Below are positions 40,860 to 51,176 of a stretch of 64,000 nt of DNA, one piece after another; position 1 is the first letter of the stretch; every line of letters starts with the position of its first letter. The notes under the pieces are model-generated. The model had not been told where the DNA came from, searched no databases, and was given only the letters and a program-made list of their open reading frames with translations. The position numbers and the translations under genes were made by a program. Source of the DNA: Symbiodinium microadriaticum (taxonomy: Eukaryota > Sar > Dinophyceae > Suessiales > Symbiodiniaceae); the NCBI GenBank assembly GCA_001939145.1, contig LSRX01000167.1, positions 49,231 through 113,230 on the forward strand. The letters run 5' to 3'.

Positions 40860-41930
40860 GCTTTCAACTAACTAAACTCGAAATATAGGGTTTAGGGTTT
40901 AGCGTAACTCCTAAACGCCAGAACCCCCAACTCCTCCCGGTGCTTTAGCCGACCGGTGACAGCAGGAACGGTTCCGAAGAGCGGGGGTCGAATTGGGTCT
41001 TCGCCAGGGCTGGAGCTGTAGGGTTTAGGGTTTAGGGTTTAGGGCCTACATCATGAAGCCCAGAAATGGAGTTAGTTGGTACGTTCCGAATGGCTAAACC
41101 AAGCCCCGAATTCCTAAACACACAACCCCTCAAAAAAAGCTCCCGCCCTAAAATTTGCAAACTAACGTCGGAACAACCTATCAGGGCATCATGAGGGTCT
41201 AGCGCCAAACACCCGAAACCCAAAACTTCAAAGACGAAAATCCGCAGCACCCTCGAGCGTTTAAGCAGCCAAAGTGAACAGCCTAAGCCGTAAACCCTAG
41301 ACACAAAGTCTAAACCATAGACACAAACATACCTCAGCCCCAAAGACCTTAACCCCCGTAGACCCCTAAAGCAGCACCCTGAAGCCGTAAACCCCAAAAC
41401 TCTACACCCTAAGCCCAATGCGCTTAAACCCTTATACCCTGGAGCCCTATTCTCTTATACCATTCTACCCTAGAGCCCTATGCTCTTAAACCCTTATACC
41501 CTAGAGCCCTATTCTCTAAGACCTCTCTGCCCTGAAACCCTCAAGCCCCAAAGCGACCACCGCTCCGAGTTTCCAAGTAGCTTGGTCAGGCTCGGGCTCA
41601 TGATTTTAGGGCCTTACCCCGATTCGGTCGGGTGGGGCTGGGGTCAGCCAGAGAACCCTAAACCCTACACCCTTTTACCCTGAACTCTAGACCCTAAACC
41701 CTAGACCCTAAACCCTAAACCCTGAACCCTAAGCCCTACACCCTACACCCACACCCTAAACCCTAAATCCTAACTCTGTGCAACTCTACTCATGAAGGCT
41801 CCGAAAGGGGCTCGTCATAGTCTTTGTTTGTTCGCCTGTTTTGGGCGGTGGTTTTATCTTTTTTGGGGTTTAGGGTTTTAGGGGTTTAAGGTTTTAGGGT
41901 TTTAGGGTATTTAGGGTTTAGGGTAGTTCT
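40860..41930. other. Degenerate arrays with islands
   Basis: TTTAGGG at 41020-41045 and 41870-41930; CCCTAAA-like at 41290-41520 and 41655-41770. Islands: minus at about 40925-41015 (SSSPGEDPIRPPLFGTVPAV), + at about 41548-41655 (SSLVRLGLMILGPYPDSVG). Confidence 0.4.
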
Positions 41931-42024
41931 CTAAATTAGGGTCCTTTTTGGGGTCCCTTTTGAAGGGTGCGGTACTGGTTTGGGCGATCTAAACAGGGAC
42001 TTTCATTTAGAGAACTACCAGTAA
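41931..42024. repeat. Inverted-repeat element, family C
   Basis: GGGTAGTTCTCTAAATTAGGGTCC ... ACTTTCATTTAGAGAACTACC; a TTTAGGG array abuts its left end. Confidence 0.75.
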
Positions 42025-42329
42025 CTACCCATCTATTGCAAGTTGGGATCTGCGACTGTTCGTTGCTTCCCTTGTACAGGGCGTGGAGTATTCAAGGCCC
42101 CCTAAAAAAAACCCTAAACCCCAAACCATAAACCACGACGTGGATTCTGCCGACCTTAACTGCTAGGCGGAAAAAGGTGCTTAAAGAGACCCTAAACCAT
42201 GATCCAGACTCCAGACACCCTACAAGGGGTGAAGAGTCGAATATCAGCAAAACATCCAAAAGGTCGTTGATTTCATGCATGTTGGCGCAACCCCAAACTT
42301 TAACCTTGGACCTTAGAGCTTAAAAGAGA

Positions 42330-43042
42330 CCTTGGGCCAAAAACACGCCCTAAGCCCTGAACCCTAAACTCTAAACCCTAAGCCCTAAACCCTAAGCCTA
42401 AGCTTTTCAGGGCCTGCCGGGGCCCCAAGGGACCTGCCCTCGCCGGGTTCCATTTTATGGCTTCCTTGCATAAAGTCCTTGAGTATGTCCTCACAAGGGT
42501 AGGTTCTTCAGGGTCCAAGTAGGGTCTAGGTTCAGGGTTCAGGGTTTAGGGTGTAGGGTCTAGAGTACTTTAGTTTGTTTCTTTTTCGGGCTTTCTTTGG
42601 CCTTTTATTGAACGTCCAAAATCAGATTTGTGGCTTACCTTTAAGTGGGGTAGGCAGAGGGTTTTGCCTCGAGGATATCAGCTAACCCTAAACTCTAAAC
42701 CCCATTAAACCCGATTGTTTCCTTGGGACTTCGGGAATTCCCTAAACCCTATACCCTAAACCCCAAACCCCAAGCCCTAAGCCCTAAACCCTAAACCCTA
42801 AACCCCAAACCCCAAACCCCAAACCCTAAGCCCTAAACCCCAAACCCCTTTGCTGTTGTTTTTCGGGGTCGGAGCTTGGCTTCTGGTTCTGGGCTAAGGC
42901 CGTGTGATCTGTTTATGCCTCTTGGGCCATGTTATCCTATTTTNCCTAAGCCCTAAACCCCAAACCCCAAGCCCTAAGCCCTAAGCCCTAAACCCCAAAC
43001 CCTAAGCCCTAAGCCCTAAGCCCTAAACCCTAAGCCTGTCAG
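42330..43042. repeat. CCCTAAA/CCCTAAG arrays around an N
   Basis: Units at 42340-42405, 42740-42845 and 42950-43035. A single N at 42944 separates two similar CCCTAAGCCC blocks. A degenerate family B element lies at 42421-42510 (ACCTGCC...GGTAGGTT). Confidence 0.8.
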
Positions 43043-43095
43043 TTTGACAAAGCCCCGGGCCGCACCCGCCTTTCAAGAACCATCCCGGTGCCGTG
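43043..43095 (+). CDS. Candidate exon 1 of a three-exon phased set
   Basis: Acceptor AGCCTGTCAG|T. Reads FDKAPGRTRLSRTIPVP then TG of a Trp codon. The intron that follows (GATTAC...ATCAG) is an inverted-repeat element, and the next exon supplies the missing G. Confidence 0.5.
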
Positions 43096-43340
43096 GATTA
43101 CTATAGAAGCCTGAACAATAATGGGGGCCACACTGAACGGAACAGTGTTTTTGGACATTACCAGCGAATTTTTGCGCTAGAGTTCCCCAAATGAAGTACC
43201 AGTCATAGAAGTATCCGAACGTCCTAGTGAAATGAGTATGGCTTTTCAGCCCTATAAGACTTGTCAAGCCGTTGTAGAACTTTTATAAAGACCCCGATAA
43301 GCCCCAAGCAAGTTTATTTTTCAGGCTTCTATATTATCAG
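43096..43340. mobile_element. Inverted-repeat element coinciding with a GA-AG intron
   Basis: Starts GATTACTATAGAAGCCTGAA and ends TTCAGGCTTCTATATTATCAG; the arms are reverse complements over about 16 bp (CTATAGAAGCCTGAA). The coding frame is intact on both sides only if the whole element is removed. Related TATAGAAGCCTGAA ends occur at about 32805 and 61090-61140. Confidence 0.6.
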
Positions 43341-43457
43341 GGCGGCCTTGCGCCGCTGCAAAGAACTCCCCGTCGCACGCGGGAAAACGGCGGTGCTCTC
43401 TGATACAGTTGCCAATCTGAGGGTTGCGAGCGCAACGTGTTATAGTGCTGTTGGCGA
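43341..43457 (+). CDS. Candidate exon 2 of the phased set
   Basis: Reads ALRRCKELPVARGKTAVLSD, TVANLRVASATCYSAVG, ending GGCGA|GTACAT. The two-base overhang joins the G at 43805 to give Glu. Read on without splicing the frame stops at 43472. Confidence 0.55.
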
Positions 43458-43804
43458 GTACATAACCTTCTATTAGACGGTATACCCTAAACCCTAAACG
43501 CCACAACCCCAAACCCGAAGTCCTAAACACCAAAACCCTAAACCCTACATCGCGAGCCCAGTGTTCGTCGCGTCAGTTGCCATGATAGGGCACACAGATA
43601 CAGCTCCGATCGCTTTTTGAACCCTTCGGGGCGGTTTCGGATCTCGTCTTCCAAGTAGGGCTTGGGTTTAGCTAAACCCAAAAACCCTAAACCCTAACCC
43701 CTAACCCTAAACCCGAACCCCCAAAATGGTGAGCTTTTGAACCTAAACCCGTAACTCGTAGGGTTTTGAATTTCTGATGCTATCTGTCGGATCCAGGGCT
43801 GCAG

Positions 43805-43871
43805 GTTTGAGGAGATCGGAAGCCGGTGGCTGGGAAGCCTTTCGAGTTTTCCGGCCCCCTACTTCTTCTAC
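43805..43871 (+). CDS. Candidate exon 3 of the phased set
   Basis: Acceptor GGGCTGCAG|G, donor TAC|GTGGGG. Reads FEEIGSRWLGSLSSFPAPYF then FY in the phase predicted by exon 2. The intron before it (43458-43804) contains CCCTAAA units. A hydrophobic island at 43985-44035 (TLLLFLFMGALSKAEW) may be next. Protein unidentified. Confidence 0.5.
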
Positions 43872-44131
43872 GTGGGGTTTGGGGTTTGGGGCTTAGGGTT
43901 TAGGGTTTGGGGTTTAGGGTTTAGGGTTTGGGGCTTTAGGCTTAGGGTTTAGGGTTTAGGTGTTAGGTTCCCAGTAGCACGCTGTTGCTCTTCTTGTTTA
44001 TGGGTGCCCTGTCTAAAGCCGAGTGGGGAAAAAGGGTTATGCTAAGGAGAACCCCATCCTTTCAGGATCATGGAACTTTCTATAGGTTTAGGGTTTAGGG
44101 TTTAGGGGGTGAACTACAACCTTACTCATAC

Positions 44132-44330
44132 CGCTGATGATATAACTCCTGCATTACCCATCATAAGGAATGCGCCATAGTTCCCATAGTTGTAGGGTCC
44201 TTATGCCCTAAACCCTAAACCCCTAAACCCCTAAACCCTAAACCCGTAAACCCTAACCCCTAAACCCCCGAATCCAAACCCCTAAACACCAGGTATTGCA
44301 GGATTTCTATCATCAACCGTTAGCCCCTCG
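44132..44330. repeat. Family I element split by a CCCTAAA array
   Basis: The left part CTGATGATATAACTCCTGCAT...CCATAGTTgTAGGGTCCTTA and right part TTGCAGGATTTCTATCATCAACCGTT match the intact copy at 50394-50520. About 87 bases of CCCTAAA-type repeats (44206-44292) lie between. Confidence 0.75.
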
Positions 44331-44394
44331 GTGAGATCGCAGCTGTGTAGTCAGAGGACCCATAGGCTTCACCATGGTTTAGGGTGTCGGGTTT

Positions 44395-44575
44395 AGGCTT
44401 TAGGGGGTTTAGGGTTTAGGGTTTAGGGGTTTAAGAGTTTAGGGTTTGGGGGTTTAAGAGGTTAGGGTTTAAGAGTTCAGGGGGTTTAGGGTTTAGGGTA
44501 TAGAGGTTTAGGGTTTCGGGGTTTAGGGGTTTAGGGGTTAAGGGTTTAGGGTTTAAGGGTGTAGGGTCACCCCTC
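44395..44575. repeat. Degenerate TTTAGGG array
   Basis: G-strand units with TTTAAGAG and GGTTTCGGGG variants. Confidence 0.85.
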
Positions 44576-44846
44576 AAACAGTCAACCACGCCAAGCTTCA
44601 TCTCTGAATCCGCCGTCCGCTCCTCGGTCCGAAACAGGGGTAATTCTGGAGCGATCGGGCGAACCAGAAACTAACGTACTACAGTCGTAGGCACAAATTA
44701 ATCATAGTCGTAGTAGCATCGTATACCCTGCAAGCCTTTATCCGCGACTGCAGAGTGTAGATTAGGATCTCTGAGAACTGACTCCCCAACAAGAAATACC
44801 AATGGCTGCAACTTTTTGGCGGTGTCGGATCCATCACTCGCCGCAG

Positions 44847-44946
44847 GGAGACAGCACAACCCGATGGGGACCTTTTGCAGCCTGAAGCATATTTACGAGT
44901 GGCTCATCTGACCAGCATGCTTCTACGGTTCCGTACCATGAACTGA
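44847..44946 (+). CDS. Candidate terminal exon with stop
   Basis: Acceptor CTCGCCGCAG|G. Reads ETAQPDGDLLQPEAYLRVAH then LTSMLLRFRTMN to TGA 44944-44946. A family G element begins three bases later; a GT (C|GTACCA) before the stop leaves open that this is an internal exon. Confidence 0.45.
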
Positions 44947-44948
44947 CT

Positions 44949-45057
44949 GGATTCTTGTTAAGGAGTTTATTATTTAAGTTACCACAATAAGGATCTATAG
45001 TACATAGTAGGGTGTCCTTCTTATGGTAGCTTAGGCTAAATCCCTTAACAAGAACCC
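44949..45057. repeat. Inverted-repeat element, family G
   Basis: GGATTCTTGTTAAGGAGTTT ... CCCTTAACAAGAACCCAG; arms of about 14 bp. Same family as 60145-60265 and 8371-8424. Confidence 0.75.
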
Positions 45058-45110
45058 AGAAAATGAAGCCATGCTCTGATCAGCCCTGAAAGGTTTAGGT
45101 CTGTTTGGGC

Positions 45111-45223
45111 TACTAGAGCAGAGCAGTTTAGGGTTTAGGGTTTTGGGTTTAGGGTTTAGGGTTCAGGGGTTTAGGGGTTTAGGGTTTAGGGTTTAGGGTT
45201 TAGGGTTTACTAGAGCAGAGCAG
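45111..45223. repeat. TTTAGGG array bounded by a perfect 16-bp direct repeat
   Basis: TACTAGAGCAGAGCAG at 45111-45126 and 45208-45223 flanks 81 bases made only of TTTAGGG-type units. This is the clearest target-duplication signature in the window. Confidence 0.85.
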
Positions 45224-45226
45224 CGC

Positions 45227-45308
45227 AGCTGTACATGGGTCAGCCGTCGGAGGCCCCACGGCTGTTTCATCAGGCCCTCCCGTTTTTGGTCAGACATGGC
45301 GTGGCGGC
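45227..45308 (+). CDS. Candidate exon directly after the duplicated target
   Basis: Reads QLYMGQPSEAPRLFHQALPF then LVRHGVAASG. The duplicated 16-mer ends in GCAG, so the array insertion appears to lie immediately upstream of this exon's acceptor. A family E element follows at 45339. Confidence 0.42.
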
Positions 45309-45338
45309 TTCGGGGCTTAGGGTCAGTTAGAGGGGTTA

Positions 45339-45408
45339 CTTGGAGGTTCATGGGCAGTTATAAGTATGGTTATAAGACCCCTAAAACTACCCATGAACCT
45401 CCAAGAAG
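45339..45408. repeat. Inverted-repeat element, family E (short form)
   Basis: TACTTGGAGGTTCATGGGcAGTTATAAGTATGGTTATAAgaccccTAAAACTaCCCATGAACCTCCAAG. A longer copy lies at 50976-51176. Ends resemble family D (TACTTGGAGG). Confidence 0.8.
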
Positions 45409-45432
45409 TCGGGGTTTAGGGATCAGGGCCTA

Positions 45433-45529
45433 TTTTTTTGCGGGTTGGCTTGACGGTTGCACACTCCGCCTCTCACCAGATAGGAAGTCCTCGATCGAAT
45501 CTGCCCAGGACACACCTTGACGAACCATG
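45433..45529 (-). CDS. Minus-strand open frame, about 31 codons, coding-like
   Basis: On the minus strand an ATG opens MVRQGVSWADSIEDFLSGER then RSVQPSSQPA before a stop. Composition is more protein-like than the + readings of the same DNA. Possible first exon of a minus gene, or chance. Confidence 0.25.
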
Positions 45530-46262
45530 ACATCGCGGTTCGTTTAGGGTGCACGGTTTCAGGCCAGGATTCATCGCCTGTAGGGATTTTAGGCCTTACG
45601 GCTCGCAGGAATGAGTAACAGTATGCTCTTGCAGTCACGACTACTATGCAATAGTATAGTGCAACCCCATACCTAGTTCTTGGTCTTCAGGCCCTTCTAT
45701 CCGATAAATTTGGGAGCACGAGGGAAGAGCAACTTCACAGGAATTCTGTGCTATGAGGCTCTTGGGAGTGAACTTCGGACTGAGAGTTTCGGGCGGCTTT
45801 AGGGTGGAGCCTAATAAGAACAAAGGGTCGGAAGAATTACTATCAGTGTTCCCTTTGTGGTCCCTACTTCTCTAGCCATAATCGTAGAATATCACCCCAA
45901 AACCCTGTGGTACTTATCAAGGCTCCTATATGGGTAGTTCTCTCACTTAGGATCCCTTTTTGGGGACTTAACAAGGAGACACCAAGTTAGAGCCTAAACG
46001 ATTTCGGAGCAGGCCTTCTGCTGGACACCCAGAACCGGAAGGCGCGCGGAACGCCGGCTTTAGGTGTTTTTGGGTTACGCAGGGTTTAGGAAGCTGAAAG
46101 CGCTCTTCTTCGAAAGAAATGGTTCTGCCTAATATTGCTGAATTGAATCCCTAGACCCTAACCCAAACCCTGCAGCCTTTCGGCACATTTTTCTTCGTAT
46201 GTAGCACGGCGTGGCGGCGATGCGACGATTACGCGGCAACGTGCAACACGATGCAAGGTCGC

Positions 46263-47262
46263 TGCAACGACGACTCGACGACGGGACGACGACGACGACG
46301 ACGACGACGGCAGATCAACGACGGTACGACGACGAATGCGATTTCATTCATTTGACATCGAATGAATTCGATCTCCGGCGGCGAGAAGGTGCTGTTTGCA
46401 AGCAAACTTCCCCCCCTGCGTGCGTATGTACGTACATACATGGTGACAGACAGACATACATACATACATACATGCAAACATACGTGCATACCTGCCCACG
46501 TACGTAAATGCATGCTGACATACGTACATACATACATACATACATACAGACATACATACATACATGTATCATACATACATGTACATACATACATACATGT
46601 ACATACATACATACATACATGTACATACATACATACATGTACATACATACATACATGTACATACATACATACATACATGTACATACATACATACATACAT
46701 GTACATACATACATACATACATACATACATACATACATNCGACGACGACGACGACGACGACGGCAGATCAACGACGGTACGACGACGAATGCGATTTCAT
46801 TCATTTGACATCGAATGAATTCGATCTCCGGCGGCGAGAAGGTGCTGTTTGCAAGCAAACTTCCCCCCCTGCGTGCGTATGTACGTACATACATGGTGAC
46901 AGACAGACATACATACATACATACATGCAAACATACGTGCATACCTGCCCACGTACGTAAATGCATGCTGACATACGTACATACATACATACATACATAC
47001 AGACATACATACATACATGTATCATACATACATGTACATACATACATACATGTACATACATACATACATACATACATACATACATACATGTACATACATG
47101 TACATACATGTACATACATGTACATGCATGTACATACATGTACATACATGTACATACATACATACATACATACATACATACATACATACATACATACATA
47201 CATACATACTTACGCGCATACATACACACATACATACACACATACATATACACATACACCTT
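46263..47262. repeat. CGA and CATA/CATG microsatellites in a 453-bp duplication split by an N
   Basis: (CGA)n then a unique 140-bp block (CGGCAGATCAACGACGGTAC...) then (CATACATA/CATGTA)n occurs at 46289-46738 and again from 46740. The shared block is offset by exactly 453 bases, and an N at 46739 separates the copies. Long poly-Tyr/Met/Val/Cys or poly-His/Thr frames here are microsatellite translations. Confidence 0.9.
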
Positions 47263-47456
47263 ACTGACTTCTTCCTTCGGGCGAAAGCGCCAGGCCATCC
47301 CCTGGAGCCTTGCAACATTAACACCCCACAAGTTCCGATGGTCTTGTTGGGGGTTGGGGGTCGAGGGTTTAGGGATTAGGGTTTAGGGGTTTGGGTTTAG
47401 GGGTTTGAGTTAGGGTTTAGGGTTTAGGGGTTTGGGTTGGAAGGAGGCAGGAAAGC

Positions 47457-47545
47457 AGTGTCTTGAGAGGTGCGTCTCGATCCTGTCCGTGCTGGTAGCT
47501 GCAACCTCAGGACTGGAGTGCACGCTGCGCGAGAAAGTCTCAGGG
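47457..47545 (+). CDS. Candidate exon
   Basis: Follows GGAGGCAG|G. Reads KQCLERCVSILSVLVAATSG then LECTLREK, then GTCTCA. The minus strand is also open, so strand is not certain. It could be an upstream exon of the kinase gene. Confidence 0.3.
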
Positions 47546-48039
47546 CCTTCGGGTTTAGGGTTTTGGGTTTAGGGTTTAGGCTTTTGGATTTGGGGTTTAG
47601 GGTTTTGGGTTTCGGCTTTAGGCTTTAACGTTCAGGGTTTAGCATTTTGGGTTTAGGGCTTGGGCTTTAGGGTGTAGAGGCCTGAAGCCGCAACCCTAAG
47701 CCCGACCCCCCAGACCCCAACATGAAGAGCTGCTGTGTGGTTCGTGCTTGGAAGATTAGGGTTCTGTCGTGTCTTTGGGACATGTGGTGTAATCCTCTGA
47801 GCCCGAAACCCTACACCCAGGCCCAACTGCCAAACGCATGCCTTACTGCCCAAGAGAGCTCCATGCCCAAAAATCTTCAGGCATTTGTCCTTAGAGCTAG
47901 CCCTAAACCCTTAACGACGACCCATACGCAACCCTACAGTTTCAGAGATATTAGCTCTTCTTATCATACCTTGTAGACCCTAAACCCCAATTTCCCAAAC
48001 CTTAAACCCTAAGCCCTACATCCCGAAGCCCTACACCCT

Positions 48040-48300
48040 AAACCCTAAAGCCTAAACCCCTAAACCCTCAACCCTAAACCCTAAACCCCTCAACCCTAAA
48101 CCGCTAAACCGCTAGACCCTAAACCCTAAACCCCTAAACTCTAGGATCCCGACGGCTTTTGACAGGTCCAGAAAGGCTGTCTTGGCTTCGTCGAAGTTCT
48201 TGGCCCCCCTAAGCCCTAAACCCTAAACCCTGAACCCTAAACCCTAAACCCTAAACCCTAGACCCTAAACCCTAACCCTAAACCCTAAACCCTAAACCCC
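48040..48300. repeat. CCCTAAA arrays with a 60-bp island
   Basis: C-strand units at 48040-48140 and 48212-48300. Island 48145-48210 is open on both strands (minus: AKNFDEAKTAFLDLSKAVGI). Confidence 0.85.
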
Positions 48301-48302
48301 AC

Positions 48303-48384
48303 AGGATGGCGGCCGATGAAACCATCATCACCGACTTGGCCAAGTGCGAGAACATTGCGACGCCTGGCTTCTGGAAGCTTGGGG
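48303..48384 (+). CDS. Candidate exon between convergent arrays
   Basis: Acceptor CCCCACAG|G. Reads MAADETIITDLAKCENIATP then GFWKLG. CCCTAAA units lie directly upstream and TTTAGGG units directly downstream. All frames are nearly open, so support rests on composition and the acceptor. Confidence 0.33.
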
Positions 48385-48675
48385 GTTTAGGGTTTAGGGT
48401 TAAGGGGCCTTAGGGGTCGTAGGGGTTTAGGGTTTAGGGTTTAGGGTATGGGGCCTTAGGGGTTTAGGATATAGGGTTCAGGGTTTAGGGTCTAGGGTTT
48501 AGGGTCTAGGGTCTAGGTTTTAGGGCCAGGTTCCAAGGTGTAGGTTTCAGGGTTCAGGGTTTAGGTTTCAGGGCACTTTTGGCTTTTGGACTCTAGAAGG
48601 GCGTAGGCTTTACGCTCTAAGGGCTCAGGGTTTTGGGTTTAGGCCCAACCCCAACTCGAGTTGTGAAGGCCGTTC

Positions 48676-48800
48676 TTTCTTTCTTTCTCTCTCTCTCTAT
48701 ATATATATATACACATACACATGCATACATTTACACATGTATGTGTGTGTATATACATATGCAGCAAGCATCGGAAGCCGGAAGCCTCGAGTATACACAC

Positions 48801-48839
<39 letters not shown>

Positions 48840-48847
48840 GATAGTTT

Positions 48848-48879
<32 letters not shown>

Positions 48880-48885
48880 GTTTAT
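48676..48885. repeat. CTTT/TC/TA/GATA microsatellite cluster
   Basis: (TTTC)n, (CT)n, (TA)n, (ACACAT)n and (GATA)8 runs in succession around a short unique core (AGCATCGGAAGCCGGAAGCC). Confidence 0.95.
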
Positions 48886-49059
48886 GTATGCAAAGGAGTT
48901 CGGTTGCGGATTCAGGGCTTGTCTTAGAGCTCGGGGTCTGCAAGATTTGGGGGATTATTGTTTGGGGTTTAGGGCTTTAGGGTTTGGGGTTTTAGGATGT
49001 TAGGCTCGCAGTGGAGACCCGGCGGGCTGGCGGGGCACGGGCCCCTCCCTGACGGTTTT

Positions 49060-49215
49060 TAGGGTTTAGGGTTTTTAGGGTTTTTAGGGTTTTTAGGATT
49101 TATAGAGTCTATAGGGTTTATAGGGTTTATAGGGTTTATGGTTTAGGTTTTATAGGTTTTTTAGAGTCTATAGGGCTTATAGGGTTTATAGGGTGTTTAG
49201 GGTTTAGGGCTTAGG
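49060..49215. repeat. GGGTTTATA/GGGTTTTTA tandem repeat
   Basis: Variant telomere-like units with an inserted TA: AGGGTTTATAGGGTTTATAGGG, in two blocks. A + island follows at 49228-49285 (MKASTKHPISVLQVVDLDSG). Confidence 0.85.
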
Positions 49216-49859
49216 GTTTAGGGTTCAATGAAAGCCAGCACGAAGCATCCCATTTCCGTGCTCCAAGTTGTCGACCTCGACTCAGGGGTTCAGGGTTGGG
49301 AGTTTCGGGTTTAGCGCATCGGATTCATGGCCTTAGGGTTTAGGATTTAGGGTTTAGGGTTTAGCGTTTAGGTCGGATTCAGGGTGGCAAGGGCTCGGGA
49401 ATTTGATTTCAGGGTTTAATTAGTAGCGTTCTGGGCTGTGGAAAAGCTTTTGTATGCATGCTTGCCCCGGTCACCAACCCTAGCTAGACCACTCAGAGTG
49501 TGGATGTGCACTGTTCCGCACCTCTGCAAGCTGAGTAGATTGCTTTTTGCATGCTTTGGGATATTTGGGGCACGTCGTACCCCCTACCTTTCCCCCTAAT
49601 AACCTGCCTTTTTAAGGTTCCTGCTTATGGTTTCTTTATATAAGTCCTCAAAAAGGTAGGTTGTCTAGAGTCCAGGTAAGACAAGGCTCTTGAGGAGTTT
49701 GTTCTTTGGTGTGTGAGGTCTTCCTGCGGGACCTCGAGCAAATGTAGTTGCTAGCTTTCTACGGGGGTGGAGCCAATTTTGATTACTCGCTACGCCCCAT
49801 GAGATTTCAGGCCGAGGAATGAAGGTGACGAACCGTTGAGATTTAGCTTTAGAGCTTCA

Positions 49860-50370
49860 ACCCCAAAACTGTCAGCCTAAACCCCTAAACCCTAAACCCT
49901 CAATCCTAAACTCTAAACCCTAAACCCAAAACCCTAAACCCTAAACTAAACCCTAAACCCTAAACCCTAAACCCAAAACCCTAAACCCTAAAACCTAAAC
50001 TGAAGAGCTCAAACTCGAAGCCTCTGAGCCCTTTCGGGGTCTCTCCTACGCCCCGGCTCGCTCCAAAAGCCTGGACCGTAATCCGCTTCATCTTAGGGTT
50101 TAGGGTTTAAAGTTAGGGTTTAAGGTTTGGGGTTTAGGGTTCGGGGTTTAGGGTTTAGGGTTTAGGGTTTAAGGTTCGGGGTTTAGGGTTTAGGGTTTAA
50201 GGTTTAGGGATGTGGAAGCCCCACTTGCCAAAACGGGGCACTGAGGGCAGTCCATGACTTGCCTCGGCCTCGGCTTCTCTGATTCGGGTGTCGTTGAGAA
50301 AAGGAGAGGACTCGGCTTTAGGGTTTAAGGTTTAGGGTTTAGGGTTTGGGTTTTGGGGGGTTCGGGGTTT
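49860..50370. repeat. CCCTAAA then TTTAGGG arrays
   Basis: C-strand units at 49875-50000, G-strand units at 50095-50210 and 50318-50370. Island 50215-50310 is open on both strands; the minus reading (LNDTRIREAEAE) ends at a consensus-like GCAAGT. Confidence 0.85.
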
Positions 50371-50393
50371 TGGGCTCAATCTAGAACCCAGGC

Positions 50394-50520
50394 ATAAGTA
50401 CCAATACTACGGTTGATGATATAAATCCTGCATGACCTATAATAAGGCATATGCCATCGTGCCCATAGTTCAGGGTCCTTAAGGTGATGCAGGATTTCTA
50501 TCATCAACCGTTCGGGTGCA
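50394..50520. repeat. Inverted-repeat element, family I (intact copy)
   Basis: ACGGTTGATGATATAAATCCTGCAT ... ATGCAGGATTTCTATCATCAACCGT; serves as reference for the copy split by CCCTAAA at 44132. Confidence 0.85.
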
Positions 50521-50621
50521 TGTTTAGTCGTAGGCCCCTCGACTCGATGGGGTTCCATGTTAGATTCAAAGAGGTGAGGTTACACAAAGGGGGCTTTGGG
50601 GAATCTTCAGGCTTGGAGTAA

Positions 50622-50722
50622 TTTAGGGGCCTTAACCATTACCTATACTATTTTGGGGGTTTGCTCATTGCAAGTATAGTCTAGTATACCCGAAAACCCT
50701 ATTCTAATTATTAAGGCCCCAA
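50622..50722. repeat. Inverted-repeat element, family H
   Basis: TTAGGGGCCTTAaccATTA...TTTTGGGGGTTTG ... GAAAACCCTATTCTAATTATTAAGGCCCC. Other copies at 24562, 58570 and 59773. Confidence 0.8.
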
Positions 50723-50975
50723 AGTCCGGGTCGCACATCCGAAGGCCACCTGCACACAACGACCATAGTGATCCATCTGCCCAAAGCCCCAAATGGTATC
50801 CCCACCCAAAACCCCCAAGCCCAAAACCCTAAACCCCGAAACCCTAACCGCCCTAACCCTATATAAGCATCCCCAGTTCAGGTATCCTTTACCTCTATTC
50901 CTTGTGAGCCTTGCGCCCGAAACTTCAGCGCACTACAAAAGGCGGCAGCCTTCAAGAGCGAAAAAAGCAAGCCTA

Positions 50976-51176
50976 CTTGGAGGTTCATGGACAGTTATAA
51001 GTATGGGTTATGGGGTTCCTTAAAGGGTCCCGTTAAAAGGTTCTACTAGGGTCTAGGGTTTAGGGGTAGTTATAAGTCTTATAAGTATGGTTATAAGTCC
51101 CCTAATATGGGTTATAACTATAGTTACCTTACTTATAACCCCACGTATAACTACCCATGATCCTCCAAGTAGCTTA
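50976..51176. repeat. Inverted-repeat element, family E (long form) with internal TTTAGGG
   Basis: Ends CTACTTGGAGGTTCATGG and CCATGATCCTCCAAGTAG. The interior has repeated GGTTATAAGT blocks and a short CTAGGGTTTAGGGG run. Confidence 0.8.

Noticed and set aside
46229-47386. Long frames of repeating Met-Tyr-Val-Cys or Tyr-Ile-His-Thr on both strands
   Set aside because: Direct translation of the CATA/CATG microsatellite, duplicated across an N; no real protein character.
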